Positions 34,276-42,133 of a stretch of DNA of 64,000 nt are shown one piece after another. The translations under genes were made by a program, and so were the position numbers. The notes under the pieces were generated by a model that worked only from the letters and a program-made list of their open reading frames with translations, ran no database searches and was not told the origin of the DNA. The stretch's first letter is position 1. The number at the start of each line of letters is the position of its first letter. The stretch comes from Mariniphaga sp041686935 (GTDB lineage Bacteria > Bacteroidota > Bacteroidia > Bacteroidales > Prolixibacteraceae), in the NCBI GenBank assembly GCA_041686935.1, contig JAWLCW010000023.1, positions 1 to 64,000 of the forward strand. The letters run 5' to 3'.

Positions 34276-34749
34276 TTACCGGTGCAGCAGTTGGGGCAGT
34301 TTGCGGAGGTTTTTGGCGGCGAGGTTGGCGAGGGGGAACCCCTGTGAAATATGCTCTTGAATTCGCATTTCACAGGGCTGGCTCTTCCCGGTCGCATGGT
34401 GGTAGTTACTTCGGGCAGGCCCGTCCGACCGAAGTCATCCAGGCAAATAGCGGAGGCGTATTTCGGGATCGGTCATTACGCGGAGCATAAAGTCGTAGTC
34501 GCCGGCTAACCCCTCTGTCCTTGCCCTCCCACTTGCCTTACGCCGGACATCTCTCCTGGAGGGGAGAAAGAGTGGAATATTTGATTGTTTGCGGAAGGTG
34601 GTGTTGAAATGGCCGTGTTTTTTATATACTTCTTTGCGGAGGAACAGCTTGGGGTGTGGCGGCATCCAGCCGTGGCGGACGTTTTTGGGGTGGAAGGGTT
34701 TGCTTTGCCAGGTGCGGACCACTTTGTTTTGGGTGTTGGTAAAAACGAG
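34276..34749 (-). pseudogene. Glycosyltransferase-2 fragment A
   Basis: The minus strand reads LVFTNTQNKVVRTWQSKPF, HGWMPPHPKLFLRKEVYKKH, GHFNTTF, then after a palindromic insertion AGDYDFMLRVMTDPEIRLRY, and ends with the family tail (KLPQLLHR). These match the gene at 41201-42059. It lacks the N-terminal half and carries three small insertions: a CCCCTCTGTCC-type palindrome, the 28-base GTCCGACC element and the CCTGTGAAATATGC palindrome. It begins 6 bases after the stop of the antitoxin gene at 34755. Confidence 0.85.
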
Positions 34750-34754
34750 AGATT

Positions 34755-34958
34755 TTATTTCTTTTGTTTTGCCCGGTACCGCATGGCTTTTTCACTTACC
34801 TGTTCAACCGGTTCGTCTTTCCACAATGTGGACTGCCACTGGGTATAATCAAAAGGTTCTTTGGTGATTAAACGTATGAATTTTTCTGCATTGATATCCC
34901 CCAGGTTTTCCACCAAAACCTTAAATCCTTTTTTCTTTATTTCTGTATCTGTAAGCAT
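34755..34958 (-). CDS. Putative antitoxin partner of the PIN toxin
   Basis: A 67-residue protein (MLTDTEIKKKGFKVLVENLG ... EPFDYTQWQSTLWKD) of a small family found next to PIN-domain toxins. Its start overlaps the PIN stop by one base (TAATG), so it is translationally coupled. The order is unusual, with toxin first and antitoxin second. There is no obvious DNA-binding domain. Its stop lies 6 bases before glycosyltransferase fragment A. Confidence 0.7.
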   Translation of the reverse strand: MLTDTEIKKKGFKVLVENLGDINAEKFIRLITKEPFDYTQWQSTLWKDEPVEQVSEKAMRYRAKQKK

Positions 34959-35395
34959 TAAATATTCTCTAACTGGTTAATAAAATCAACAGGATTTACC
35001 ACCTTAATTGGTTCAAAAGTACGTAATTTTTTTATCAGATTCAGGTCGGTGGTTATAAAATAAGCACAATCCAGCACAGTTGCACAGGCCACATGCAAAG
35101 CATCTTTTGGTTTAATCCCCTTTTTTTGTAATTTTTTGGCCAATTCAATAATATCTTTTGTTTCGCCGGTATCAGCCCTGGCATATTTTTTCCAGTTTTC
35201 AATTGTTTCCTTTCTTTCGGGATACGGATTTACGCTGTTCTCGTATTCCAAAATATAAGACCAGACCAACTGAAAAGCCCCGGAAACAATATTCTCCTGA
35301 ATGTATAATTTTGCTTCCGTTTCAATTCTTGTGCGAATTTGCTTCTGGTCGTCAAACGGCCGGTTAAAGCTGCAGTTGTCGAGATAGATTAACAT
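34958..35395 (-). CDS. PIN-domain ribonuclease toxin (VapC-like)
   Basis: A 145-residue PIN-domain protein. The acidic residues expected for a metal-dependent RNase are visible: Asp6 in MLIYLDNCSFNRPF, a Glu in YILEYENSV, then the conserved KPKDALHVACATV and FITTDLNLI near residues 95-120. The family cuts RNA (often tRNA) when released from its antitoxin. It is paired with the downstream 67-residue gene. The region 35396-35818 upstream holds no gene, only one copy of the ACCACCCCGG repeat near 35664-35735. Confidence 0.85.
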   Translation of the reverse strand: MLIYLDNCSFNRPFDDQKQIRTRIETEAKLYIQENIVSGAFQLVWSYILEYENSVNPYPERKETIENWKKYARADTGETKDIIELAKKLQKKGIKPKDALHVACATVLDCAYFITTDLNLIKKLRTFEPIKVVNPVDFINQLENI

Positions 35396-35818
35396 GGAAC
35401 ATTTTTTTCAAAGGTAATGATTTTTTCTCTTTCTGGATTAGACACACCATTATCAGGAAGCATAATATACCTCGTTTTTGCAGAATGGAAAAATCTTATT
35501 TTTCCAGGGTATAATCTTCGAAACTCAGGTGTTCCAGATAAATTTCAACCTGATTTTTTTATTTTGCCGGAATAAGGTGAATAAGGTTTTTGCCGGGAGG
35601 ACGAACGGGCTGCTACTAAGATGGAGGAATTGGAAATAAGGTTTTAAAGCGCTTTGACCACCCCGGTTTCGTCCAACATAAACCAGGGAATAGGTTTATT
35701 TTCTGCCAGGACTCAGCCACCCCTCCTTTACTCATAATCCAATTCTATGACAATTTCAGCTAAAGGAGGGAAAATTCGTAGCCGGGAATTTCTAACGGAT
35801 TTCAAAACGAAATATTTA

Positions 35819-35979
35819 GCACGAATTTCTCCTCCTGCCCTTTTCCTACCTTAGGGCAGGAGGAGTGGCTCCATCGTTTCGATGGAGACGAGGTGGTTCA
35901 ATTTATTTTTTTCCGGCTATGCAGGTTGCAGGGTATTGACGGATAGCATCCCGGGAAGAAAAGGGATGCCATCCTTTGG
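35819..35979. repeat. 160-base direct repeat, copy 2
   Basis: A near-identical copy of 33744-33905, including the two hairpins (GGCAGGAGGAG and CCATCGTTTCGATGG) and the AAAAGGGATGCCATCCTTTG end. As at copy 1, it lies just downstream (in minus-strand sense) of a glycosyltransferase fragment tail. Confidence 0.8.
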
Positions 35980-35989
35980 TGCAGCTTTT

Positions 35990-36499
35990 GCCGGTTGCGG
36001 CAGTTTGCGGAGGTTTTTGGCGGCGAGGATGGCGATGGGGAACCCCTGTGAAATATGCTCCTGATGTCGCATTTCACGGGGTCAATTTAAACCCGTTGTT
36101 GCGGAGGGCTGTTATGTCTTCTCTCATTTTTAGGAGAATGCCTTTTAAACTGCCGGTGCTGGCTCCGCCGAGCCTCATGCGGGTAATTACTTCGGGCAGG
36201 CCCGTCCGACCGGAGTCATCCGGGCGGATAGTGGAGGTTCATTGTGGGGTCGGTCATTACGCGGAGTATAAAGTCGTAGTCGCCCGCAATTTTGAATGAG
36301 GTGTTGAAATGGCCGTGTTTTTTTATAAACTTCTTTGCGGAGGAAGAGCGTGGGGTGTGGTGGCTTTCGCCAGTGGTCGGACAAATCCAGCCGTGGCTAA
36401 ATTAGCACGGATTACAAATCCGCGCTATCAGGTTTGAAGAGTTTGCTTTGCCAGGTACGGACGATTTTGTTTTCGGCGTTGGTGAAAACGAGGTTGCCC
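35990..36499 (-). pseudogene. Glycosyltransferase-2 fragment B
   Basis: The minus strand reads GNLVFTNAENKIVRTWQSKL, then a palindrome of the GCACGGATTACAAATCCGCGC type replaces about 10 codons. It resumes PPHPTLFLRKEVYKK, and a frameshifted part covers the GDYDF region. The 28-base GTCCGACC element sits at about 36199-36226 and the CCTGTGAAATATGC palindrome at about 36044-36083. It starts at the same GNLVFTN point as fragment A. Confidence 0.82.
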
Positions 36500-36579
36500 G
36501 TTGAGGCACACATTAAAAATGTGCGCCAGCGGAGTTAATAGTTATTATGGAAATATCCGGTAAATATTTTTACGGTGGT

Positions 36580-36800
36580 CTATGTCAACAAAAAAACCGT
36601 ATCGTTTTCTATATGCAGTCCGATACGGTAGTCCTTAATTCGAATCCGGAAATAGTGTTTGTATCCTTTTAGTTTTTTCAGATGTATAATTTGTCTCAAA
36701 TCCTCAGCCGATTCCACTTCTTTAATTGCATCTGCAATTTCAGTTTTAAGCTGCCGGTCTTTAATCTTTTTTACAGCTTTCAGGAAAGAAGTCTTAAATT
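36580..36800 (-). pseudogene. RelE/ParE-family toxin, C-terminus lost
   Basis: The frame overlapping the end of the antitoxin gene reads KTEFKTSFLKAVKKIKDRQL ... LKKLKGYKHYFRIRIKDYRIG and LHIENDTV. This is the core of a RelE/ParE-type mRNA interferase. It then runs into FLLT and a stop at 36580-36582, where family members continue for about 15 residues with the last strand and catalytic residues. No standard start codon is evident. It is probably inactive. Confidence 0.65.
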
Positions 36801-37025
36801 CAGTCTTCTTTTTTGTTCCAGTATTTCCATAATACTTTCGCGGCTGACTGTTTTGGTTTTCATGCCTTTTTCAATTAAAGCGGCAAGTTTGTCATCTTCC
36901 ATTTTTTCAGTGTCGATTGCTCTGGCTTTGTTTCCTGTTTTTTTTGCCAGATTAAGCCAGAATTTTGCATCTGCTTCATTTTTAACTTCAATAACTATTG
37001 CTTCCATAATTCTCGTTTTTGACAA
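36780..37025 (-). CDS. Antitoxin-like protein of the truncated RelE module
   Basis: An 81-residue protein (MEAIVIEVKNEADAKFWLNL, then AKKTGNKARAIDTEKMEDDK) of the kind found upstream of RelE-type toxins in Bacteroidota. Two starts are possible; MSKTRIMEA contains an internal ATG seven codons in. Its 3' end overlaps the toxin frame. With the toxin cut short, it may be an orphan. Confidence 0.65.
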   Translation of the reverse strand: MSKTRIMEAIVIEVKNEADAKFWLNLAKKTGNKARAIDTEKMEDDKLAALIEKGMKTKTVSRESIMEILEQKRRLNLRLLS

Positions 37026-37191
37026 AATTAATAAAAATTGTGAAAGCTATTCAACGGCCCTTTTGAAGCTAAGACCTTAAATTGTGAGCAGAGGGGAACA
37101 GAATCTCTGAAGTTTATTCCTTGATTTTATCTCTCGTAAATGAATTAAGACAATATTGTTTTATTTTTGAAAACCAGAAAGATCGAGCTTT

Positions 37192-37401
37192 TCAAATCAC
37201 TTCAAAATGCCTTTTAACCCTAACATATTTTTTTGATTGATTTGCTTTCGTTTTTTTCTCAGCCTTTTTATTTTCTTCATCAAGGAAAGTCACAGCAGAC
37301 CCTTCCGGAATTTTATCGATAATACCCGGATGCTCAATGATTTGTTCAACAAAATCGAAAGCCACCGCCATATCCTTTTGAATTTGTTCCTTATTTGTCA
37401 T
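37192..37401 (-). CDS. DUF5647-like small protein
   Basis: A 69-residue protein resembling DUF5647: a helix QIQKDMAVAFDFVEQII, then EHPGIIDKIPEGSAVTFLDE and a lysine-rich end. Its start overlaps the stop of the upstream gene by four bases (ATGA), so the two are a coupled pair of toxin-antitoxin size and layout. Whether they are toxin and antitoxin is not known. Confidence 0.6.
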   Translation of the reverse strand: MTNKEQIQKDMAVAFDFVEQIIEHPGIIDKIPEGSAVTFLDEENKKAEKKTKANQSKKYVRVKRHFEVI

Positions 37402-37718
37402 TTTTTCATTTTTTTAATGTATTGTTCTTTATACCACTCCCACTTATCTTCCAAATCTTGTCTTGCAAATGTAAATGCATATTTTAAATCCGGCGTTTCT
37501 ATCACTTTTTTTTCTTTGTCTCCATTCGGGTGCATTAAATCTCTGTGAAAAAATCCATGGGCACAATCATATCTGACAATTGCAGTCCATTTCCCATTAA
37601 TCATTGCTTCGTACTGGATAACCAAATCAAGTATTTCTCCTTTATCTTTCTCAAAACGAACTCTGATTCTGTCTCTTGACTGGTATCCCAGGAATATGAA
37701 AAACTCTTTTTCGTTCAT
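37398..37718 (-). CDS. Hypothetical protein paired with DUF5647 (DUF7718-like)
   Basis: A 106-residue protein: MNEKEFFIFLGYQSRDRIRV, a beta-rich centre (WTAIVRYDCAHGFFHRDLMH) and a helical charged end. It recurs beside DUF5647 genes. The conserved His-rich block (AHGFFHRDLMHP) could be catalytic. It sits between glycosyltransferase fragments like the toxin-antitoxin modules around it. Function unknown. Confidence 0.6.
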   Translation of the reverse strand: MNEKEFFIFLGYQSRDRIRVRFEKDKGEILDLVIQYEAMINGKWTAIVRYDCAHGFFHRDLMHPNGDKEKKVIETPDLKYAFTFARQDLEDKWEWYKEQYIKKMKK

Positions 37719-37790
37719 TTTATCCTGTTTGTGGTAAAGATATGAATTTATAACGAATCAAAAGAATTTCGCCTCTGACTCTGATGGCTA

Positions 37791-37878
37791 AAAGGGATGC
37801 CATCCTTTGGTGCAGTTTTTACCGGTGTAGCATTTGGGGCAGTTTGCGGAGGTTTTTGGCGGCGAGGATGGCGACTGT
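37791..37878 (-). pseudogene. Glycosyltransferase-2 tail fragment C2 with flanking palindrome
   Basis: The AAAAGGGATGCCATCCTTTGG palindrome (from 37791) is followed by the minus-strand tail of the glycosyltransferase (the KLPQ...LHR end, about 37812-37878). Here it is detached from the rest of the gene by another dispersed repeat (37889-37960). Confidence 0.6.
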
Positions 37879-38029
37879 TGAATGCATTTAACCACCCCGG
37901 CTTCGTCCAATAACTTTTCTTGTTAAGATTTTATTTGGTGCCAGGACTCAGCCACCCCCGTCCGAACGGAGTTCAAGCCGGGCGGGCCTCCTTTGTTCAA
38001 CATCCAATTTCAAAACTAAATATTTAGCA

Positions 38030-38200
38030 CGAATTTCTCCTCCTTGCCGGTTTCCTAAAGGCAAAGGAGGAGTGGCTCCATCGTTTCGATGGAGACGAGG
38101 TGGTTTCTCCTCATTTCCGGCCGGTTAACCCCTCTGTCCTTGCCCTCCCGCTAGCTTTACGCCGGACATCTCCCCAACAGGGGTGAAAGAGTGGAATATT
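38030..38200. repeat. Palindromic repeat pair between glycosyltransferase pieces
   Basis: 38030-38105 is a variant of the TTTCTCCTCC... CCATCGTTTCGATGG element seen at 33744 and 35819. 38118-38200 is the CCCCTCTGTCCTTGCCCTCC ... GGGGTGAAAGAGT palindrome. The latter also lies inside fragment A and, in-frame, inside the full glycosyltransferase at about 41698-41750. Confidence 0.7.
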
Positions 38201-38203
38201 TGA

Positions 38204-38458
38204 TTGTTTGCGGAAGGTGGTGTTGAAATGGCCGTGTTTTTCATACACTTCTTTGCGGAGAAACAGTGTGGGGTGTGGCGGCATCCAGCCGTGGCGGTCG
38301 TTTTTGGGGTGGAAGGGTTTGCATTGCCAGGTGCGAACCACTTTGTTTTGGGTGTTGGTAAAAACGAGGTTGCCGTAAACTCCATCTACCTCTTTGTTTT
38401 CAAATGCTTCTGCAATTTTATTCAGGCTGGTGTTCGAAAGTTGTTTGTTATAAAAGGC
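38204..38458 (-). pseudogene. Glycosyltransferase-2 fragment C
   Basis: The minus strand reads FYNKQLSNTSLNKIAEAF, ENKEVDGVYGNLVFTNTQNK, VVRTWQCKPFHPKNDRHGWM and PPHPTLFLRKEVYEKHGHFN. This is the middle of the glycosyltransferase, including a stretch uninterrupted by the insertion carried in the copy at 41201-42059. Its first codons overlap the stop codon of the DUF2442 gene (TTTTATAAC holds both the stop and F-Y-N). The toxin-antitoxin insert therefore joins the glycosyltransferase sequence exactly at the end of the coding region. Confidence 0.85.
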
Positions 38459-38681
38459 CTTCCACTAAAATATCTTCATCCAAATCTTCCCAATGAATTC
38501 CTTCACCGTCACCAATAAACCTCCAGTTATTTCTTTGCTCAGGTGTTGCATCACGTAGCGAGGGAAACCAGTTTATTGGAACAGAAAGTTCCCTTCCATC
38601 GTCTAAAACAAGATACATCTTTATTTCGTCGAACCAAATATTAACTGCATTGGTTGATTTAGTAATTTGTAAAACGCTCAT
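38448..38681 (-). CDS. DUF2442 protein (toxin-antitoxin-like partner of DUF4160)
   Basis: A 77-residue DUF2442 protein with the full signature: YLVLDDGRELSVPINWFPSL, RDATPEQRNNWRFIGDGEGI and HWEDLDEDILVEGLL. DUF2442 and DUF4160 genes usually come as a coupled pair of unproven toxin-antitoxin type. Here the DUF4160 partner upstream overlaps by 23 bases but has a stop. Its own end coincides with the start of glycosyltransferase fragment C. Confidence 0.85.
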   Translation of the reverse strand: MSVLQITKSTNAVNIWFDEIKMYLVLDDGRELSVPINWFPSLRDATPEQRNNWRFIGDGEGIHWEDLDEDILVEGLL

Positions 38682-38895
38682 CCCATTTTGTTTTAAAAAA
38701 TTCGATATTTTCCAAAATAATTTTTCTCATTTCGCTCAGTTCACTTGCATTGAACCTTTTTGATTTTACCAGTTCTGCATTTTTTAACAGGAATTTTGCA
38801 GTACTTCTTTCCTTTTCAACATGTATATGCGGAGGATGATGGTCATTTATTTAAAAGAAAAACCTATATCCCCTTGTTCGCAAAATTGTTGGCAT
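38659..38895 (-). pseudogene. DUF4160 gene with one in-frame stop
   Basis: From the ATG at 38895 the frame reads MPTILRTRGYRFFF, then TAA at 38851-38853, then INDHHPPHIHVEKERSTAKF to KIILENIEFFKTKWDERF, ending at 38659. This is a complete 79-codon DUF4160 protein apart from one nonsense codon where family members usually have Tyr (FFFYSNDH). It could be a recent single-base loss or a sequencing error. Confidence 0.75.
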
Positions 38896-38989
38896 ATTTT
38901 TTTATTCAAAGGTAACTAATTTTTCAATTCAGGATAAATCATATCATAATTTCGAGTTACAATATGACTTGTTCGGGTGATTATGGCAA

Positions 38990-39445
38990 GTAGTCTGCCC
39001 GGCTGAGCAGTCAGACGGAAAGTGGCTTCCGTTGGCTGGCAGATGACGAGGTGGTTTCTCCTTATTTCCGGCCGGTTGACCCCTCTGTCCTTGCCCTCCC
39101 GCGAGCTTTATCCGTCGACAGCCGGACAGGCGCCCCGATGAATAATCGGGATTAGTTTCACCATCGGATTTCGGTTCGTTTTACTCCCGAATTCCGGGTG
39201 GCACTGAACAGGACATCTCCTCCGCCAGCTGGCGGACAGAGTGAGCGGAATATTGTTGACGGATAGCATCCCGGGAAGAAAAGGGATGCCATCCTTTGGC
39301 TTTTACCGGTGCAGCATTTGGGGCAGTTTGTGGAGGTTTTTGGCGGGAAGGATGGCATCCCTGCCGCTAACAAAGTACGATTGTTTGTTGTATTGTTTCT
39401 GCCGTTTTTGGGGAAAGGGATGCTATCCTTTCGTGCTCAACCCCG
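38990..39445. repeat. Repeat cluster with a glycosyltransferase tail (fragment D)
   Basis: No intact gene. 39045-39112 repeats 38092-38160. The AAAAGGGATGCCATCCTTTGG palindrome occurs at about 39277, with variants near 39350 and 39410. 39300-39355 carries the minus-strand glycosyltransferase tail (the L-P-K-C-C-T-G-like end of fragment C2). Confidence 0.65.
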
Positions 39446-39449
39446 AACC

Positions 39450-39839
39450 CTATTGACCTTCTATATTGAAAAGAGACAAGTCTTTAATGTTTTTGAAATC
39501 ATTTAAGTTGAGTGTTAATATTTCCAACTGGTAAACCAGGCAAGTGGCAGCAATTAACGCATCTGGAAGTTTTATCCGGTAGTTTTTCTTTATTTCAATA
39601 GTCTTTTTGATGATTGTATTGTCGATTGGATGGAGTATAGCGTTGTTAATTAATAGATTAAAAATTTGTTCTTCCTCTAAACTTAAATTTGGATAGCCTA
39701 AAATCTCAATTTTATTGATTACAGATAAATGATATTTTCCATCGAAAATTTTGTCAAGTTTGTTCAGCAAATGCAAGTCAAGCCGATTACCAACGTACCC
39801 AATGGCTATATTTGTATCAATCAATATCTTTCTTCCCAT
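39450..39839 (-). CDS. vapC: VapC-family PIN-domain toxin
   Basis: A 129-residue canonical VapC ribonuclease. It shows ILIDTNIAIGY with the first Asp, the Glu in NKIEILGYPN, RIKLPDALIAATCLV with the third acidic residue, and TLNLNDFKNI with the last. The length is typical. Its start overlaps the antitoxin by 19 bases, the usual vapBC arrangement. It probably cuts initiator tRNA or rRNA as known VapCs do; the target is not known. Confidence 0.92.
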   Translation of the reverse strand: MGRKILIDTNIAIGYVGNRLDLHLLNKLDKIFDGKYHLSVINKIEILGYPNLSLEEEQIFNLLINNAILHPIDNTIIKKTIEIKKNYRIKLPDALIAATCLVYQLEILTLNLNDFKNIKDLSLFNIEGQ

Positions 39840-40030
39840 TCTGAACGTTCTTTTTCAATGTACTTCATCATTTCATTTGCTTTTGTACCTGAAATTGATC
39901 CTCTTAGTTGCTTTGAAAGCTTATTTTTTTTGTGTTCTTTCCATTGTAAAGTGATTAACCCAACTTGTTCCATTCCTTCAAGAATGGTAATAGCATCTTT
40001 GTTTATAATATTAACTCTCAAACTTTCCAT
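39821..40030 (-). CDS. vapB: VapB-like antitoxin
   Basis: A 69-residue protein upstream of and overlapping vapC: MESLRVNIINKDAITILEGM then a charged helical half ending KYIEKERSEWEERY. The C-terminal part would wrap the toxin and the N-terminal part would bind the operator. The layout is standard for type II systems. The module lies between glycosyltransferase fragments D and E. Confidence 0.75.
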   Translation of the reverse strand: MESLRVNIINKDAITILEGMEQVGLITLQWKEHKKNKLSKQLRGSISGTKANEMMKYIEKERSEWEERY

Positions 40031-40152
40031 ACTACTGTTTTTATTTCAATTTTTGAAGTAAAGATACTAAATGTTTGGGTTATAATTCAAGATTAAAAGA
40101 TTAGTACATACTTTCATTTCCCGGAATGCCCGGCTGCATGGTCAGACGGGGA

Positions 40153-40416
40153 GCAGTTGGGGCAGTTTGCGAAGGTTTTTGGCGGCGAGGATGGCGAGGG
40201 GGAACCCCTGTGGAATATGCTCCTGAATTCGCATTTCACAGGCTGGCTCTTCCCGGTCGCATGGTGGTAGTTACTTCAGGCAGGCCCGTCCGACCGGAAT
40301 CATCCGGGCGGATAGCGGAGGTTCATTTCTGGGTCGGACATTACGCGGAGCATAAAATCGTAATCGCCCGCAATTTTAAAGGTGGTGTTGAAATGGCCGT
40401 GTTTTTTATATACTTC
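40153..40416 (-). pseudogene. Glycosyltransferase-2 fragment E
   Basis: The minus strand reads YKKHGHFNTTFKIAGDYDFM then LRVMSDPEMNLRYPPG and a stop created by the 28-base GTCCGACC element (about 40285-40313). The rest is the CCTGTGAAATATGC palindrome (about 40206-40245) and the tail. It carries the same two insertions as fragments A and B. Its start is later than in A or B. Confidence 0.82.
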
Positions 40417-40455
40417 TCAATTTGGAAAAGGTTAAAGATGGACTTATAAGAATTT

Positions 40456-40731
40456 CTATTTGAACAAATCGGCGTGGCTGCCGGTCCTGGTTAATTCAAT
40501 CACCCTGGTTTTATCATTCTGGCTCCAAATAATCAGCCAGTCAGGTTTTACATGACATTCCCAAAAACCTTTATATCGGCCCGATAATTTATGAGGTTTA
40601 TATTTTGCTGGCAGTTTTCCCAATGTTTCAAGGAGTGTAACCACATCTTCAAAAGGCTTTAGGTCATAATTGCGTTTAATACACCTGATTAGGTCTTTTT
40701 CAAATGTACGGGAAGTTTTAATCGTGTACAT
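40456..40731 (-). CDS. YafQ-family mRNA interferase toxin
   Basis: A 91-residue type II toxin of the YafQ/RelE superfamily. It begins MYTIKTSRTFEKDLIRCIKR and has the family block HKLSGRYKGFWECHVKPDW, then LIIW and ELTRTGSHADLF with the catalytic His near the C-terminus. The family cleaves mRNA on the ribosome. Its start overlaps the antitoxin by 14 bases. Confidence 0.92.
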   Translation of the reverse strand: MYTIKTSRTFEKDLIRCIKRNYDLKPFEDVVTLLETLGKLPAKYKPHKLSGRYKGFWECHVKPDWLIIWSQNDKTRVIELTRTGSHADLFK

Positions 40732-40933
40732 CAGCAGCCTTTTTTAAGCTTTCAATCATGTCTTTAGCTGATTTATAGGTCTTTACTTTTCCTTCCGCAA
40801 CTTCATTCATAGCTTGTATTGTTTCCTCGTTGGGTTCATTTTCTTCAAATACTCTTGCATAACGCGTTGACCTTAAGAATTCAACGATTTTTTTAGCTTC
40901 TTTTGTGCGGGTATCTATTATTACTGTTGTCAT
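40718..40933 (-). CDS. RelB/DinJ-like antitoxin
   Basis: A 71-residue acidic protein (MTTVIIDTRTKEAKKIVEFL ... EVAEGKVKTYKSAKDMIESL) directly upstream of the YafQ-type toxin. The N-terminal TTVIIDTRT resembles a ribbon-helix-helix strand, and the C-terminal helix would bind the toxin. The stretch 40934-41200 behind it has only repeat sequence. Confidence 0.8.
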   Translation of the reverse strand: MTTVIIDTRTKEAKKIVEFLRSTRYARVFEENEPNEETIQAMNEVAEGKVKTYKSAKDMIESLKKAADVHD

Positions 40934-41200
40934 AAAAATTCTGTTACAATTGTAATTACAAAAGTAATCATTTTTCAGAATGGCTGCCAGTTTTTCCAGC
41001 TCTTTAAGAAAGGCTTGTTTTTTCTTGTTCTGAAAAGTAGCTTGGTAAACCCGTCTGATAAATCATGCCGGGCAAGCCCTCCTTTGTTCAATATCAAATT
41101 TCAAAACAAAATCCTCTAAAGGAGGCGAAATTTGTTGCAGTATAATTCAGCCCCATTGGGATAAACAGGTGGACTTAGAGCCACCAGTTGAAAGGGATTG

Positions 41201-42059
41201 CTACCGGTGCAGCAGTTGGGGCAGTTTGCGGAGGTTTTTGGCGGCGAGGATGGCGAGGGGGTAGCGGAAACCGTTGTTGCGGAGGGCTGTTAGGTCTTCT
41301 TTCATTTTTTGAATTATGCCTTTTACGCTGCCGGTGCTGGCTCCGCCGAGCCTCATGCGGGTAATTACTTCGGGCAGGCCTGTCCGACCGGAGTCATCCG
41401 GGCGGATAGCGGAGGTTCATTTCGGGGTCGGTCATTATGCGGAGCATAAAGTCGTAATCGCCGGCAATTTTGAAGGTGGTGTCGAACAGGCCGTATTTTT
41501 CATACACTTCTTTGCGGAGAAACAGCGTGGGGTGTGGCGGCATCCAGCCGTGGCGCACGTTTTTGGGGTGGAAGGGTTTGCTTTGCCAGGTGCGGACCAC
41601 TTTGTTTGTATTTTTTGAATCAACAAATAACAGGTTGCCGTAGATGCCGTGGATTATATTTTCTTTATCATCTCTCGTAGAAAATACATGCTGACCCCCT
41701 CTGTCCTTCGGACTTCTCCCCCCAAGTGGGGAGAAAGAGTTCGCAATTTTTTCAATGATAGTGCTGCTTGCGAACGTATCATCTGCATGTAAAAAGCCAA
41801 TAACATCTCCGGTGGCGAGGCGGAGGCCTTTGTTGAGGGCGTCGTAAATGCCGTGGTCGGGCTCTGAATTGAGTTGGGTTACCCGGTTTGCTTGTCCCTT
41901 TGGGATGGTTGACTTTATAATTTCCAGCGTATTATCGGTGGAAGCGCCATCGATGATGATGTGTTCGATGTTCTTATACGTTTGCCCGTTTACCGAAGCC
42001 AGGCAACCGGCTATGTGGGCGGAACTGTTGTATGTAGCGGTGATGATGGAAATTTTCAT
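41201..42059 (-). pseudogene. Family-2 glycosyltransferase (nearly complete) broken by a 28-base insertion
   Basis: The fullest copy of the glycosyltransferase. It starts MKISIITATYNSSAHIAGCL, has IEHIIIDGASTDNTLEII, the GT-A DxD-like FLHADDTF, HGWMPPHPTLFLRKEVYEKY and AGDYDFMLRIMTDPEM, then a premature stop after LRYPPG. Removing 41379-41406 (28 bases, not in the related piece at 42690) restores LRYLPEVI and the frame to the tail RKLPQLLHR at 41201. A second palindrome (about 41698-41750) is inserted in-frame after ANSF, adding about 20 residues (SPLGGRSPKDRGGQHVFS). The open part still gives a 221-residue protein, possibly active. The family adds sugars to lipid-linked chains. Confidence 0.88.
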
Positions 42060-42092
42060 TGCTGGTAAAATATATTGGTAACTTGCCTACAG

Positions 42093-42115
42093 GGCACGGA
42101 TTGCAAATCCGCGCC
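42093..42115. repeat. GCACGGATT...AATCCGCGC palindrome
   Basis: GGCACGGATTGCAAATCCGCGCC, a hairpin of the same family as that inside fragment B (about 36397-36418) and the larger inverted pair at 43709-43768. It lies between hicA and the glycosyltransferase start. Confidence 0.65.
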
Positions 42116-42133
42116 AGCAGGGAGCAATAAATT

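Noticed and set aside
33808..34490. Several plus-strand frames of 70-110 codons between 33.8 and 34.5 kb, and similar ones at 35.9-36.3, 38.2-38.5, 39.2-39.5, 40.1-40.4 and 41.3-41.6 kb
   Set aside because: They are antisense to glycosyltransferase fragments or run through GC-rich palindromes; the minus-strand reading gives recognisable glycosyltransferase sequence and the plus-strand one does not.
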